A DNA stretch of 64,000 nucleotides from Marinobacter salexigens (GTDB taxonomy: Bacteria > Pseudomonadota > Gammaproteobacteria > Pseudomonadales > Oleiphilaceae): the NCBI RefSeq assembly GCF_002806945.1, contig NZ_NIHC01000001.1:124001-188000 (forward strand), given 5' to 3'. This document shows positions 1-9,367 of the stretch, piece by piece. The notes beneath the pieces were generated by a model. It was given only the letters and a program-made list of their open reading frames with translations. It had not been told where the DNA came from and did no database searches. Positions within the stretch are counted from its first letter, which is position 1. Each line of letters opens with the position of its first letter. The position numbers and the translations under genes are program-made.

Positions 1-1
1 C

Positions 2-652
2 GTCTCCCGCCTCATCGGCTCACCACCTGGCTACGTCGGCTATGGCGAAGGCGGCATCCTCACCGAAGCCATCCGCCAGAAACCCTACTCAGTGGTGTTA
101 CTCGACGAAGTAGAAAAAGCCCACCCCGAAGTCCTCAACCTCTTCTACCAAGCCTTCGACAAAGGCGAATTGGCAGACGGCGAAGGCCGGTTGATCGACT
201 GCAAAAACGTGATTTTCTTCCTAACCTCCAACCTCGGCTACCAGACCATCGTCAACCACGCCGAACACCCGGAGAAAATCGAAGAAGCCCTCTACCCTGA
301 ACTGGCCGACTTCTTCAAACCCGCATTGCTGGCAAGAATGGAAGTAGTGCCTTATTTGCCTCTGGGCGAAGACACCCTAAACCGCATCGTCGGCGACAAA
401 CTGCAACGCCTGGCACAACAAATCCGCGATCGTTACCACACAGAAGTGGTGATGGAGGAGGGCTTGGTAGAAGCCATAAGAAGCCGAGCAATAAGAAGCG
501 AGAACGGCGCGCGCATGCTGGAATCGATCATCGAAGGTGAGCTGTTGCCGCCGATCTCGTTGGCATTGCTGGAAAAGCTGGCGGCAAAAGAACCAGTTAA
601 ACAAGTAACCCTGGGCGTCTCCGAAAACAAGTTCTCAGGCACCGTCGCATAG
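2..652 (+). CDS. clpV: T6SS sheath-recycling ATPase ClpV/TssH, C-terminal part
   Basis: This is the last 216 codons of a Clp/Hsp100 ATPase whose 5' part lies before the window; the frame is open from base 2, so the ATG at 92 is internal. The opening residues carry the pore-loop and AAA2 signature GSPPGYVGYGEGG, followed by the Walker B stretch VVLLDEVEKAHPEV, sensor-1 FLTSNLGYQ, and the C-terminal ClpB D2-small region with NGARMLESIIEG. In ClpB-family proteins this half hydrolyses ATP and threads substrate. ClpV specifically disassembles contracted VipA/VipB sheaths in the cytoplasm. The identity as ClpV rather than ClpB rests on the context: vasH, vasI, vasJ and vasK homologues follow in the same order as in Vibrio cholerae. 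A palindromic repeat lies immediately downstream. Confidence 0.93.
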   Translation, partial: VSRLIGSPPGYVGYGEGGILTEAIRQKPYSVVLLDEVEKAHPEVLNLFYQAFDKGELADGEGRLIDCKNVIFFLTSNLGYQTIVNHAEHPEKIEEALYPELADFFKPALLARMEVVPYLPLGEDTLNRIVGDKLQRLAQQIRDRYHTEVVMEEGLVEAIRSRAIRSENGARMLESIIEGELLPPISLALLEKLAAKEPVKQVTLGVSENKFSGTVA

Positions 653-670
653 GGCAACCGAGATCTAGCG

Positions 671-775
671 CAGCGTGGGGTTCTGCTTTCCAAAACCCTG
701 CGTAGCCATGGATGGCGGAGCGGAGCCTACAGGGACGTATTCACGGCGTGTTTTGGAAAGCAGAACCCCACGCTG
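671..775. repeat. Palindromic element, copy 1 (clpV-vasH spacer)
   Basis: A 26-bp perfect inverted repeat (671-696 pairs with 750-775) encloses a 53-nt core related to the cores at 16404, 22895 and 48365, here in the opposite orientation. The inner arm ends TTCCAAAAC/GTTTTGGAA as in the other copies. The outer arm (CAGCGTGGGGTTCTGC) is unique to this locus. No T-run follows either arm. It fills most of the 174-bp gap between two co-directional T6SS genes, so it could attenuate read-through or stabilise the 3' end of the upstream mRNA. Confidence 0.9.
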
Positions 776-826
776 TGCGACCGGGTCAGTACAGGACCGG
801 ATAACAGGAACATAAGGGAAAGAAAA

Positions 827-2407
827 ATGGGACGGATGCAGATGGAACTGCACACCGGCATTGAACTGGCAGTAGCACTGACGCGCCAAACCACATTGCC
901 GGCTTTGCTGAAAACCGCCACCACACAACTGGAAAACGCCTTCGGCCTAACCCGCTGCTGGGCACTAGAGCTCGATCTCAGCGGCCGCACCCTCCACTGC
1001 AGCGACCTCGCTGAAACCGGCGAATTCGACTGCGGCGACTTCAGCCACCCCTTCGCCCACCTGCTACAAACCGGCAAAGCCCGCGAACTCACCCGGGCCG
1101 CCAGCTACCGCCTCGATCACCCAGGCTTCCAAAACCTCATCGAAGCCAGCGACCGCCCAAAATCCCTCTGGCTAGAACCTTTAAAAGGCGACGACGGCCG
1201 AACCCTCGGCATACTCATCCTCTGCCGCGACGAATGCGACTGGAGCGGCATAACCGCCCAGCCTCTGTATCGTGGCCTCCTGCAGTTGCTCACCCACCAA
1301 TGGATTGTGCAACTGCAAAGCCGCGACCAGGTATGGCAACGCCGCCTGCTCAAACGCTCACTGGACAACCTGCACGACGCCGAAACCCTCCGCAAACGCG
1401 GCGAAAAACTCGCGCAAACACTTGTGGGCGCTTCAGAATCCATGACCAGCCTGCGTGCCCAGGTGGTTCGTGCTGCCAGCAGCCAATTGTCGGTACTCGT
1501 TCAGGGTGAAACAGGCTGCGGTAAAGACGTAGTGGCCACAGGCATTCACGAATTATCCGATCGCGCCGATGGCCCCATGGTGGTCGTCAACTGCGCCGCC
1601 ATCCCGGACAGCCTGCTGGAGAGCGAACTCTTTGGCCACACCAAAGGCGCTTTCTCCGGCGCCGACCAGGCCAAAGAAGGCCTACTGGCACAGGCCAATG
1701 GCGGCACTCTGTTTCTGGATGAAATTGGCGATATGCCTATGGCGCTGCAATCCAAACTCTTGCGAGTGCTGGAAAGCCGTCAGTTTCGCCCCCTTGGGGC
1801 ACAAAAGGAACAACACTCCGACTTCCGGCTGGTTGCGGCCACCCATCAGCCCCTGCGTCAAAGCATCGAAGACGGCATGTTTCGCCGGGATCTGTTCTAC
1901 CGTCTGAGCCAGTTCCCGCTGCAGATCACACCATTGCGGGAACGCCCCGACGATCTCGAATCCCTGAGCCGCCACTTTATCCGCCTGTATACCGAGCGCG
2001 AAGGTGCAGGTCCGTTGGGGATCAGCAGCCACGCCCTGAAACTGCTGGCTACTTACGATTTTCCGGGAAATGCCCGGGAGCTGCGCAACATCATCGAGCT
2101 GGCGTGCTTGCAGACCCCGACGGGAGATGACATCCAGCCGGAAGTGCTCCGGCATACGGATTTGTTTATAGACCCATGCGCTTCGCAAACGCCCGGCGCT
2201 GAGTTGCCTGGCACGGAAACCGCAGCCGGCCAGGGTACAGAAGGCATTCGCGACCTCAAAGCCGCCGCTCAAGCCTTCGAAGCTGCGGTTATCCGGGATC
2301 GTTTGCGTCAGTACGGCGGTAACCGCGCCCAGGCCGCCGAAAGCCTGGGCCTGCCAAAACGCACCCTGGCCCACAAGTGTTTGAAGTATCAGGTAACCGA
2401 CCTATGA
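827..2407 (+). CDS. vasH: Sigma-54-dependent T6SS activator VasH
   Basis: A 526-residue bacterial enhancer-binding protein expected to remodel sigma-54 RNA polymerase at T6SS promoters such as those of hcp genes. An N-terminal GAF-like domain covers about residues 10-180. The AAA+ domain runs from about 200 to 435, with Walker A GETGCGKD starting at residue 227, the sigma-54 contact loop GAFSGA at 274-279, Walker [11 protein letters not shown], and RRDLFYRL. A Fis-type helix-turn-helix occupies roughly 480-526 ([16 protein letters not shown]). The loop is GAFSGA rather than the common GAFTGA and Walker A has Cys where Thr is usual; both look compatible with function. The start at 827 has an upstream AGGGAAAG; an in-frame ATG at 839 is an alternative. 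The stop overlaps the next gene by ATGA. Confidence 0.93.
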   Translation: MGRMQMELHTGIELAVALTRQTTLPALLKTATTQLENAFGLTRCWALELDLSGRTLHCSDLAETGEFDCGDFSHPFAHLLQTGKARELTRAASYRLDHPGFQNLIEASDRPKSLWLEPLKGDDGRTLGILILCRDECDWSGITAQPLYRGLLQLLTHQWIVQLQSRDQVWQRRLLKRSLDNLHDAETLRKRGEKLAQTLVGASESMTSLRAQVVRAASSQLSVLVQGETGCGKDVVATGIHELSDRADGPMVVVNCAAIPDSLLESELFGHTKGAFSGADQAKEGLLAQANGGTLFLDEIGDMPMALQSKLLRVLESRQFRPLGAQKEQHSDFRLVAATHQPLRQSIEDGMFRRDLFYRLSQFPLQITPLRERPDDLESLSRHFIRLYTEREGAGPLGISSHALKLLATYDFPGNARELRNIIELACLQTPTGDDIQPEVLRHTDLFIDPCASQTPGAELPGTETAAGQGTEGIRDLKAAAQAFEAAVIRDRLRQYGGNRAQAAESLGLPKRTLAHKCLKYQVTDL

Positions 2408-3102
2408 AACATGCAGTGGAGCATTTCGCTGCGCGCGCCTGGGCGCTGTTTAACCGGCTCTCTTTCACCGGCTTTTGTGTGAGCCTCGGGATGCTTGTGG
2501 CGGTCAATGCCCCTGTGCAGGCTGGATTATTGGAAGACGCCCGCAAGTGCACCAGCGAAACCCAGCGCCTGCAGCGGCTGGCCTGTTTCGATGAAGTGTT
2601 TGGCACCCCATTGGCGGAACCCGAAGCCGGATCTCTGGCCGGTTCTCCCGGCCGGCCAGCTTCCGAACGCTGGCGCCAAGCCTATGCCCTGGTAGATACC
2701 GCTGCCGGAGGCGTGCGCTACCGCGATACCAATCAGGCTGCCGGCCTTCTGGTTACAGTGCCAGCCTTGGGTGCACAGCCGCCCCGGCCTTTGCTGGCCC
2801 TGCAGTGCCACAACAACATCACCGAATTGACTCTGATGCTGCCCGAACCGCTGGAAGCAGAGCGGGTAAACATCGGACTTGGCGCATCAGACAACACCGC
2901 CCAAAACGCCTGGCGAGTGCGGGACAACGGCTATGTGCTCAGCATCGGGCGCGGTTTACCGGCAATCCGTGCTGTTAAAGCCATAGAGCGGGAAACAGAT
3001 ATTCGTGTGTTCTCACAAAACAGCCGTATCGACGGCCTGTTGTTCGATTTGACGGGGTTTGAAAGCGCCATTCGCCCGCTTCGTGAACATTGTGGCTGGT
3101 AA
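2404..3102 (+). CDS. vasI: T6SS-associated protein VasI/TagO (VCA0118 family)
   Basis: A 232-residue exported accessory protein placed between vasH and tssA exactly as VCA0118 is in Vibrio cholerae. The first 40 residues contain a hydrophobic signal-like stretch ending VNAPVQAG. The mature part starts with a short cysteine-containing motif (ARKCTSETQRLQRLACFDEVF) typical of this family's N-terminus, then a beta-rich domain of about 170 residues with a second cysteine pair (LQCHNN and EHCGW). The start chosen is the ATG at 2404, which overlaps the vasH stop as ATGA; an upstream in-frame start at 2377 would lie inside vasH. The molecular role of this family is poorly defined, and assignment here is by family resemblance plus synteny. 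Confidence 0.82.
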   Translation: MKHAVEHFAARAWALFNRLSFTGFCVSLGMLVAVNAPVQAGLLEDARKCTSETQRLQRLACFDEVFGTPLAEPEAGSLAGSPGRPASERWRQAYALVDTAAGGVRYRDTNQAAGLLVTVPALGAQPPRPLLALQCHNNITELTLMLPEPLEAERVNIGLGASDNTAQNAWRVRDNGYVLSIGRGLPAIRAVKAIERETDIRVFSQNSRIDGLLFDLTGFESAIRPLREHCGW

Positions 3103-3140
3103 CCGGTGCGAGTAGCACAAGGACGTGAGGGGAAAGGATT

Positions 3141-4598
3141 ATGCAGGTAATAGAACAGCATCCCTACATTGAACAGGTGATTACGCCACTGGAAGGCGAG
3201 TCGCCCTCAGGACAGGCGCTGGGTGAAGATGCCGCCCTGGCGTTCCTGGAAGACGAGATCATGAAAATCGGCTCCCTTGCCCACACGGATATTGACTGGG
3301 GCAAGGTTGAGAGCGAATCCCTGAAAATCCTGTCTGCCCGCAGCAAGGATCTGAAAGTTCTGGGCTTTCTGCTAATTGCGCTGCAGCGCGGTGGCGACGG
3401 AGAGCGTTTCGCCCTTTCCCTGTATCTGCTCCAGTGCGTGCTTGATGGCTGGTGGGATGCAGGCTGGCCTTACCCAGGTGACAAGGGCAAGCGGGCTCGG
3501 AAAATGATGTTCACCCAAATGCTCCAGCGGGCGGTCAAAGGTGTCGATGGAAAAACCTTTGATGCCAGCGTTGGAGACGGGCGCAGCTATTGCCTTGAGG
3601 TACTGGCAAAACTCCAGGCCCAGGCAGAACAAAAAGAGTTGCCCGATGATGCCCTGGTGGACCTGAAACGGGCTGTTGAAAAGCTGCCTCAGGTGCAGGA
3701 AACCAGCGTTCACTCTGAAAGCAAACCAGAGGTGCAAGCTACAAGCCCATCCAGTACCCCAGGCGATAGCACCAAAGCGAGCGCCGCAACTTCGAGTGCG
3801 CCCGCCAGCGCATCCCTTGGTGCGCTCACTCTGGACCCGAGCGATGAGCGGGCCACCCGCCAAAGCCTGTTGAAAGTGGCAGACATGCTCACCGCAACCG
3901 AGCCGGAGCGGCCCCTGGGTTATCAGATCCGCCGTTATGCCGTCTGGCAGAGCATTACATCGGTGCCGCCTACCCGGGATGGCAAGCGGTCAGACTTGGC
4001 GGCAGTGAGCGCCGACCGGGTTGCGGACTACCGGGAAGCCCTGGAAAAAGCCCCGGATCATGCCCTGTGGCAGCGCATCGAACAGAGCCTGTCGGTCAGC
4101 CCTTTTTGGCTTGAAGGCCACTGCCTCAGTGCCAGGGTGGCTGCCGCTTTGGGGTGTGATGCTTGCGCCGAAGCTATTCGCGTTGCTGTTAACGAATTTG
4201 TGGAGCGGCTGCCGCAATTGGCGGAGCTGACCTTCAACGATGGCACTGCGTTTTTGCCTGCGGAAACAGAAGACTGGCTTTTATCTGCGCCCGCCAGCGC
4301 ACAGGGACAGCCCGGCGGTGGTGCCAGCCCATGGGAACAGGCGTATGACACTGCCCGGGAACTGGTCGCCCAGAAGGGACTGGCGCCCGCCATGCAGCTG
4401 CTGGAAGACGGGCTGGCGGGTGCCAGGGAACCGCGGGAACAGTTTTATTGGCGCCTGGCGTCAGCTCGGCTGATGAAAGACAGCGGCCTGGTAAGCCTGG
4501 CATCCCGGCAGATTCAGGATCTGCAGCGGCAAGTGGGCGTTTTGGCCCTTGAGGATTGGGAGCCCACGCTCCTGAAACAACTTGAACGGCTCGCCTGA
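3141..4598 (+). CDS. tssA: T6SS protein TssA (VasJ, VCA0119 family)
   Basis: A 485-residue TssA-type protein, thought to act in the cytoplasm at the baseplate or distal sheath end during tail assembly. Residues about 10-130 resemble the ImpA N-terminal domain, including the characteristic GESPSGQALGED and the helical region LLQCVLDGWWDAGWPYPGD. A low-complexity Ser/Ala/Thr-rich linker follows (about 185-230, SSTPGDSTKASAATSSAPAS), then a helical VasJ-type C-terminal region to residue 485. A GAGGGG/AAAGGA Shine-Dalgarno tract lies just upstream of the ATG. It is 38 bp downstream of vasI and 56 bp upstream of tssM, so the three are probably co-transcribed. Confidence 0.9.
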   Translation: MQVIEQHPYIEQVITPLEGESPSGQALGEDAALAFLEDEIMKIGSLAHTDIDWGKVESESLKILSARSKDLKVLGFLLIALQRGGDGERFALSLYLLQCVLDGWWDAGWPYPGDKGKRARKMMFTQMLQRAVKGVDGKTFDASVGDGRSYCLEVLAKLQAQAEQKELPDDALVDLKRAVEKLPQVQETSVHSESKPEVQATSPSSTPGDSTKASAATSSAPASASLGALTLDPSDERATRQSLLKVADMLTATEPERPLGYQIRRYAVWQSITSVPPTRDGKRSDLAAVSADRVADYREALEKAPDHALWQRIEQSLSVSPFWLEGHCLSARVAAALGCDACAEAIRVAVNEFVERLPQLAELTFNDGTAFLPAETEDWLLSAPASAQGQPGGGASPWEQAYDTARELVAQKGLAPAMQLLEDGLAGAREPREQFYWRLASARLMKDSGLVSLASRQIQDLQRQVGVLALEDWEPTLLKQLERLA

Positions 4599-4654
4599 AG
4601 GCGAAATCGAAACACAGACTATTGAAAGACGCACACACAGCAGGAATGGACACC

Positions 4655-7600
4655 ATGTGGAGAAAAGCTTTACTCATCGGTCGCTGGCTTTTGCCATACG
4701 TTAAAAATGCGGCACCGGTTACCCTGGCGCTGGGCCTGATTGCGCTGTTGGTAGCCACTTGGTGGCTTGGGCCAAAATGGGAAGTGCGCGGCGAGTTCCC
4801 GCTGGCGGCCTGGCAAATGCGGGCGCTGGTGACTCTGGGCGTTGTGCTGCTGGTCGTCATGGTCTGGGGCACGGTTCTGGCCCGCCGCCTGGGTAAGGTG
4901 AATGCGGCGAAAGCCGAGGAACAGCAGGAACAGGAAGACCCGATTCTGCCCATGGAGCGCCGCCAGCAGCGCTTGCTGGATCGTCAGCTCACGGCGCTCA
5001 AGAGCAATCTGCCTGGACGCCGGGGTGTTTATCGCTTGCCCTGGTATCTGGTTATGGGCCTGGAAGGCGCGGGTAAGTCGAGCCTCATCCAACGTTCCGG
5101 GCAGACATACACCCTCACCAACGTCACCCGCAATAACCGCGCTGACCGCAACCCATTTGGTTTCGACTGGTGGATTGGCGATAACGGCGTGCTGATTGAC
5201 CCGGATGGCGAACTGCTGAGTCAGGGCGAGAATCAAAGCACCGCCGGGGAGATTCAGCAGCGGTTGTGGACGCATTTTATCCAGTGGTTGGAGCGCAATC
5301 GCTCGCAGCGCCCGCTTAATGGCGTGGTACTGGCCATTGATCTGGCGCAGCTGAGCACCGCCAGTGAAGCCAAGCGGGAAGCCCACGCCATATTGCTGCG
5401 CACCCGCCTGAGGGAACTGATGGAGCAGATAGGCTCGCGCCTGCCGGTGTATGTCTCCTTCACCAAAATGGATCTGTTGTACGGCTTCGGGCCTTTTGTT
5501 CGCAGCCTCAGCAAGCAGGAAAAAGAACAGGCTCTCGGGTTCACCTTTCAACTGGAAGGTCAGTTGGATAATGACGACTGGCTAAATGAGTTCTCAGAGC
5601 GCTATAGCGACATGGTTGCCCGCCTAAGCGAGCGCTTGCCGGATGTGCTGGCCAATACCCGGGACGCAGAAGAACGGGCTGCTGCCTACTCATTTACCCG
5701 CCAACTGGCAGGCATGAAGTCCGGGCTGGAAAACTTCCTCACCAGCCTTCTGTCGGCTGATGCCTTTTCAACACCGGCCCTGGTTCGCGGCACCTACTTC
5801 ACCTCGGTTGTTCAGGAAGGCGTGCCGGAAGACGCCTTTGTGTCGGCCGCCGCCAGTCACTATCACGTATCCGGGCCGATTCAGCCGGCCCAGCGCACAG
5901 GCCAGTCTGCAAGCCTGTTTACCCAATCGCTGTTCCCGGGAATTATCTATCCGGAAGCCGGGCTTGCGGGGGATAACCGACGGGTTGTACGCAGCCGCCA
6001 ACGCCGCGTGGCCGTTGCGGCTGTTGTGGCTGTCTGTGCCGGTGCCGGTGTAACCGCGGGTTGGCAGCATTACTTTATCAAGAACGCGGAAGCCGCAGCC
6101 TCGGTTGAAACACGGGCCAAAAGCTTTATCAATAACTGGCAGCCCGTCGGTTTCGAGCCGGATACTACAGGGCACAACCTGCTGGAACCTCTGGATCAGT
6201 TGCGCGACGCAACCCTGGCATTCGGAGATCATCGCAAAAAGTGGCCTGTGGTCAGTGAAATGGGGCTGTACCAGGGCCACAAGGTGGGCCCGGAAGTGGA
6301 AGCTTCCTACCTCGATATGCTGGCTTACCAATACCTGCCGGCCCTGATGTTCGGAGTCATGGATGAGTTGAGCCGGGCGCCGGATGGCAGCCCGGAGCGC
6401 CTTGAGCATCTGCGGGTATTGAGAATGCTCTACGATGCCGGTGGCCGCCGCACGGATATTGTCACCAACTATATGCGGGAATACTGGCAGCGAGCCTTCC
6501 CGGCGCGCGGGGATGTTCAGGAGCGGCTGATGGACCACCTTGACTACGCAATGGCTCATACCGACTTGGCCCAGCAGGCCCGGAACGGTGATGTAACCGC
6601 CGATATGGCGTTGGCACCTTTCAAAAGCAGCGTACAGTGGTCGCAACACGAGTTAGGACGCATGTCGACGCCAGATCGCGTTTACCGGGATCTGGAAGTG
6701 GAGGCTGCCCGTGAATTCAGCCAGCCAAACGATCTGGCACGTACCTCTGGCCCTGCGTTCAGTAACGTATTTGTGCGCGTGGACCAGTATGGCGAGCCGG
6801 TGTCGGGCTGGTCGGAAGGGCAGCATGCACAAGCACCGGAAGCGGCTGAGGATCCTCTGAGCATTCCCGCCTTGATGACCCGGGGTGGCCTGGAAAAATG
6901 GTTCCTGCGCAAATCATCCACGGTTACTGAGCTGGCACTGATCGATGCCTGGGTGCTGGGCCGCCGGGACAATGTGGACTTCAGCAAAGCCGATGAGGCA
7001 GAACTGCAGGCCAGTTTGCAAAACCTCTACGCCGAACACTACGCCAATGCATGGCGCACCGCCCTGAGCCGGGTGGATGTCCAACGGTTTGACGATCTGA
7101 ACCACGGCGTGCGGATACTGGAAAGCCTGACCGGCGGCCATCAGCCCCTGGCCCAGTTCCTCGGGCAGGTGAGCCGCAATACCCAGCTGATTCCTTCCGC
7201 CGAAGGCGAGGGCGCCATGGCGCGGGAGCTGCTGGAGCAGTCGCCCCACTTCCGCATGTTGCAGAACATCGAGCGCCAGTTCGCTGACCTGAACCAGCTT
7301 ACCCGCAAGAATGGCGATCAGCCCACCGGGCTTGAGCAGATCATGCTGGTGGTCAAGGATTTGCACGAATACATGCGCAATGTTCAGGAATCACCCGACA
7401 AGGGCAAGGCCGCCCTTAATGCAGCCCGAGCCAGAATGGAGCTGCAAGGGGTAGACCCAATTTTCACCCTGCAGCGCATGGCCGGGCACCAGCCGGAGCC
7501 GATGAACCGGCTGTTGAACCGGCTGGCAACGGAAAGCTGGCGCGTGCTGCTGGACCAGGCCGTGGCGCAACTGGAGAGGGAGTGGTATCGGGAGGTTTAC

Positions 7601-8263
7601 CAGCCGTTCCAGCAGAATCTGGCCAGGCACTACCCGTTCAACGCCAGCGCCGGTCGTGATGTGGCCCTGCAGGACTTTGAGCGCTTCTTCGCACCGGACG
7701 GAGTGTTGGACACCTTCTACAAGGACAACCTGAAGCTGTTCCTGGAAGACCATCCGGAGCAGGTAGGGGATGCCCGCCGGGCCAGCCTGGTGCGTCGGGA
7801 TGTGCTGGCGTCATTGAGCAGCGCGGACAAAATCCGCAGTGCTTACTTCACCCGCAGCGGCACCCTGGATGTGGAGTTTGCTCTGGAGCCCCTGAACCTG
7901 TCCTCCAATAAACGCCGCAGCGTGGTGAATCTGGATGGCCAACTGGTGGAGTTCAGCCATGGCCCGCGCCAGAGTATTCCACTGGTCTGGCCAAACACCC
8001 TGCGCGAAGCGGTGGAAAGCCGGATTACCCTGGTGCCGGTGCAGGTTAACCGTTCACCTCGCAGCATTTCAGAGAATGGCCCCTGGGCGTTGTTCCGCCT
8101 GCTGGATAAAGCTGACATCACCGGCGTCAGCAACAGTGCCGTGGATGTGCGCTTTCAGGTGGATAACGGCGAGATGCGCTATCGCCTGCATGCGGCAAGT
8201 AACATCAACCCGTTCACACAGCAGTTGTTATCCGGCTATCGGATACCCCGCAGCTTGTACTGA
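4655..8263 (+). CDS. tssM: T6SS inner-membrane core protein TssM (IcmF/VasK)
   Basis: TssM anchors the T6SS membrane complex with TssL and TssJ. The protein has two early membrane segments (around residues 18-35 and 52-75), a cytoplasmic GTPase-like domain with an intact Walker A GLEGAGKSS at about residue 135, a third membrane segment near 460-480 (RVAVAAVVAVCAGAGVTAGW), and a large periplasmic IcmF-related and C-terminal beta domain. Length (1202 residues) fits the family. The longest frame begins at a TTG at 4622, but ATG 4655 has AGGA nine bases upstream and is preferred; ATG 4646 is too close to that site. It ends the T6SS part of the operon in this window; vasL and tssL are not seen downstream. 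Confidence 0.95.
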   Translation: MWRKALLIGRWLLPYVKNAAPVTLALGLIALLVATWWLGPKWEVRGEFPLAAWQMRALVTLGVVLLVVMVWGTVLARRLGKVNAAKAEEQQEQEDPILPMERRQQRLLDRQLTALKSNLPGRRGVYRLPWYLVMGLEGAGKSSLIQRSGQTYTLTNVTRNNRADRNPFGFDWWIGDNGVLIDPDGELLSQGENQSTAGEIQQRLWTHFIQWLERNRSQRPLNGVVLAIDLAQLSTASEAKREAHAILLRTRLRELMEQIGSRLPVYVSFTKMDLLYGFGPFVRSLSKQEKEQALGFTFQLEGQLDNDDWLNEFSERYSDMVARLSERLPDVLANTRDAEERAAAYSFTRQLAGMKSGLENFLTSLLSADAFSTPALVRGTYFTSVVQEGVPEDAFVSAAASHYHVSGPIQPAQRTGQSASLFTQSLFPGIIYPEAGLAGDNRRVVRSRQRRVAVAAVVAVCAGAGVTAGWQHYFIKNAEAAASVETRAKSFINNWQPVGFEPDTTGHNLLEPLDQLRDATLAFGDHRKKWPVVSEMGLYQGHKVGPEVEASYLDMLAYQYLPALMFGVMDELSRAPDGSPERLEHLRVLRMLYDAGGRRTDIVTNYMREYWQRAFPARGDVQERLMDHLDYAMAHTDLAQQARNGDVTADMALAPFKSSVQWSQHELGRMSTPDRVYRDLEVEAAREFSQPNDLARTSGPAFSNVFVRVDQYGEPVSGWSEGQHAQAPEAAEDPLSIPALMTRGGLEKWFLRKSSTVTELALIDAWVLGRRDNVDFSKADEAELQASLQNLYAEHYANAWRTALSRVDVQRFDDLNHGVRILESLTGGHQPLAQFLGQVSRNTQLIPSAEGEGAMARELLEQSPHFRMLQNIERQFADLNQLTRKNGDQPTGLEQIMLVVKDLHEYMRNVQESPDKGKAALNAARARMELQGVDPIFTLQRMAGHQPEPMNRLLNRLATESWRVLLDQAVAQLEREWYREVYQPFQQNLARHYPFNASAGRDVALQDFERFFAPDGVLDTFYKDNLKLFLEDHPEQVGDARRASLVRRDVLASLSSADKIRSAYFTRSGTLDVEFALEPLNLSSNKRRSVVNLDGQLVEFSHGPRQSIPLVWPNTLREAVESRITLVPVQVNRSPRSISENGPWALFRLLDKADITGVSNSAVDVRFQVDNGEMRYRLHAASNINPFTQQLLSGYRIPRSLY

Positions 8264-8298
8264 GTAGCGTGTCTATTTTAGAAGGCAATGGAGTGCCG

Positions 8299-9219
8299 AT
8301 GGTGAACCTGCAGAAGACAACGGGCATGCAAGGCATGCCGATCCGTCAAACCCGGAGTGTTTTCAGGCTTTTTCTGTCTGCTTTGTTGCTGGCTCTGGCG
8401 ATATTTGTGCGAGCCGGCGAGGCCAGCCCGCCGCCAGTGCCCCTGGCCAACACCTATCAGCAAGGGGTTGCACTGGAGAATTACTGGATCAGCGAGAAGC
8501 TGGATGGGGTCAGGGCTTACTGGAATGGCCAGAGCTTTTTATCCCGCAATGGCAAGGTTTACCAGACGCCTGACTGGTTTACTGCGGATTTCCCCAGTGT
8601 GCCTCTGGACGGTGAGCTGTGGATGGGGCGCCAACGCTTTGCTCAACTTTCCGGGGCCGTGCGTAAGCGGGTACCGGTGGACAGTGAATGGCAAGAGATT
8701 CGTTTTCATGTTTTCGATTTGCCAGGCCCCGGCCCGTTTTACGAGCGTTATGAGCAGCTGAAGACGCTGGTGGCTAAAGTGGGGTCCCGGCATTTGAGGT
8801 TGCTACAGCAAAAGCCAGCCTCTACTCATGCTGAGTTGATGGCTGAGCTGGACAGAGTCGTAGCAGCAGGCGGTGAAGGGCTGATGTTGAAACGGCGAGA
8901 GAGCTACTACAGAGCAGGCCGTTCCGATGATTTGCTGAAAGTGAAAACCTTTGAGGACGCCGAGGCCGTGGTGGTCAAACACATACGCGGCAAGGGTCGC
9001 CTGCAGGGCATGATGGGGGCATTAGAGGTTGAACTCCCGAGTGGGCGCCGCTTCCGCATCGGCACCGGGTTCAGCGATGAGCTGCGCGCCCGGCCACCGG
9101 TACCCGGAACCCGCATAACCTTCAATTACTATGGACTCACTGCGACCGGCTTGCCGCGTTTCGCTAGCTTTCTGCGTGAGCGTAATGATGACCCCGAGCC
9201 CAGAGGACCAGAACCCTGA
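8299..9219 (+). CDS. Periplasmic ATP-dependent DNA ligase, LigE-like
   Basis: About 306 residues. An N-terminal signal peptide (hydrophobic FRLFLSALLLALAIF, likely cleaved after VRA or GEA) precedes a minimal ATP-dependent ligase. Nucleotidyltransferase motif I is SEKLDGVRAYW with the AMP-accepting Lys, motif III is DGELW, motif IV GEGLMLKR, and motif V LLKVKTFEDAEAVV. A short OB-fold completes it, with no DNA-binding insert. This architecture matches LigE enzymes, which join nicks and are exported in many naturally competent Gram-negatives. Start: ATG 8299 has GGAG upstream; a GTG at 8269 and ATGs at 8326 and 8335 are alternatives, and the last gives the most typical signal peptide. It begins within 40 bp of the tssM stop, so co-transcription with the T6SS genes is likely. 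Confidence 0.9.
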   Translation: MVNLQKTTGMQGMPIRQTRSVFRLFLSALLLALAIFVRAGEASPPPVPLANTYQQGVALENYWISEKLDGVRAYWNGQSFLSRNGKVYQTPDWFTADFPSVPLDGELWMGRQRFAQLSGAVRKRVPVDSEWQEIRFHVFDLPGPGPFYERYEQLKTLVAKVGSRHLRLLQQKPASTHAELMAELDRVVAAGGEGLMLKRRESYYRAGRSDDLLKVKTFEDAEAVVVKHIRGKGRLQGMMGALEVELPSGRRFRIGTGFSDELRARPPVPGTRITFNYYGLTATGLPRFASFLRERNDDPEPRGPEP

Positions 9220-9367
9220 CACAGTGTTACCTGCGAGGACTGGCTACAGTTACGGATTCCCGACCCTGTGCTAGAGTATTTTGTGAGCGGTCTTGCAGGC
9301 CAAAGAGTTAACAGGCCTGTTCCAGCCCGTTGTCGAATGAAATCAGGAAACAGTCAGGAGACAGCCC

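Noticed and set aside
92-94. ATG as a gene start at the window beginning
   Set aside because: The frame is open and conserved with ClpB/ClpV from base 2, so this Met is internal to a truncated gene.
4622-4654. TTG start for tssM
   Set aside because: No ribosome site; ATG 4655 has AGGA at nine bases and gives a normal short cytoplasmic N-terminus.
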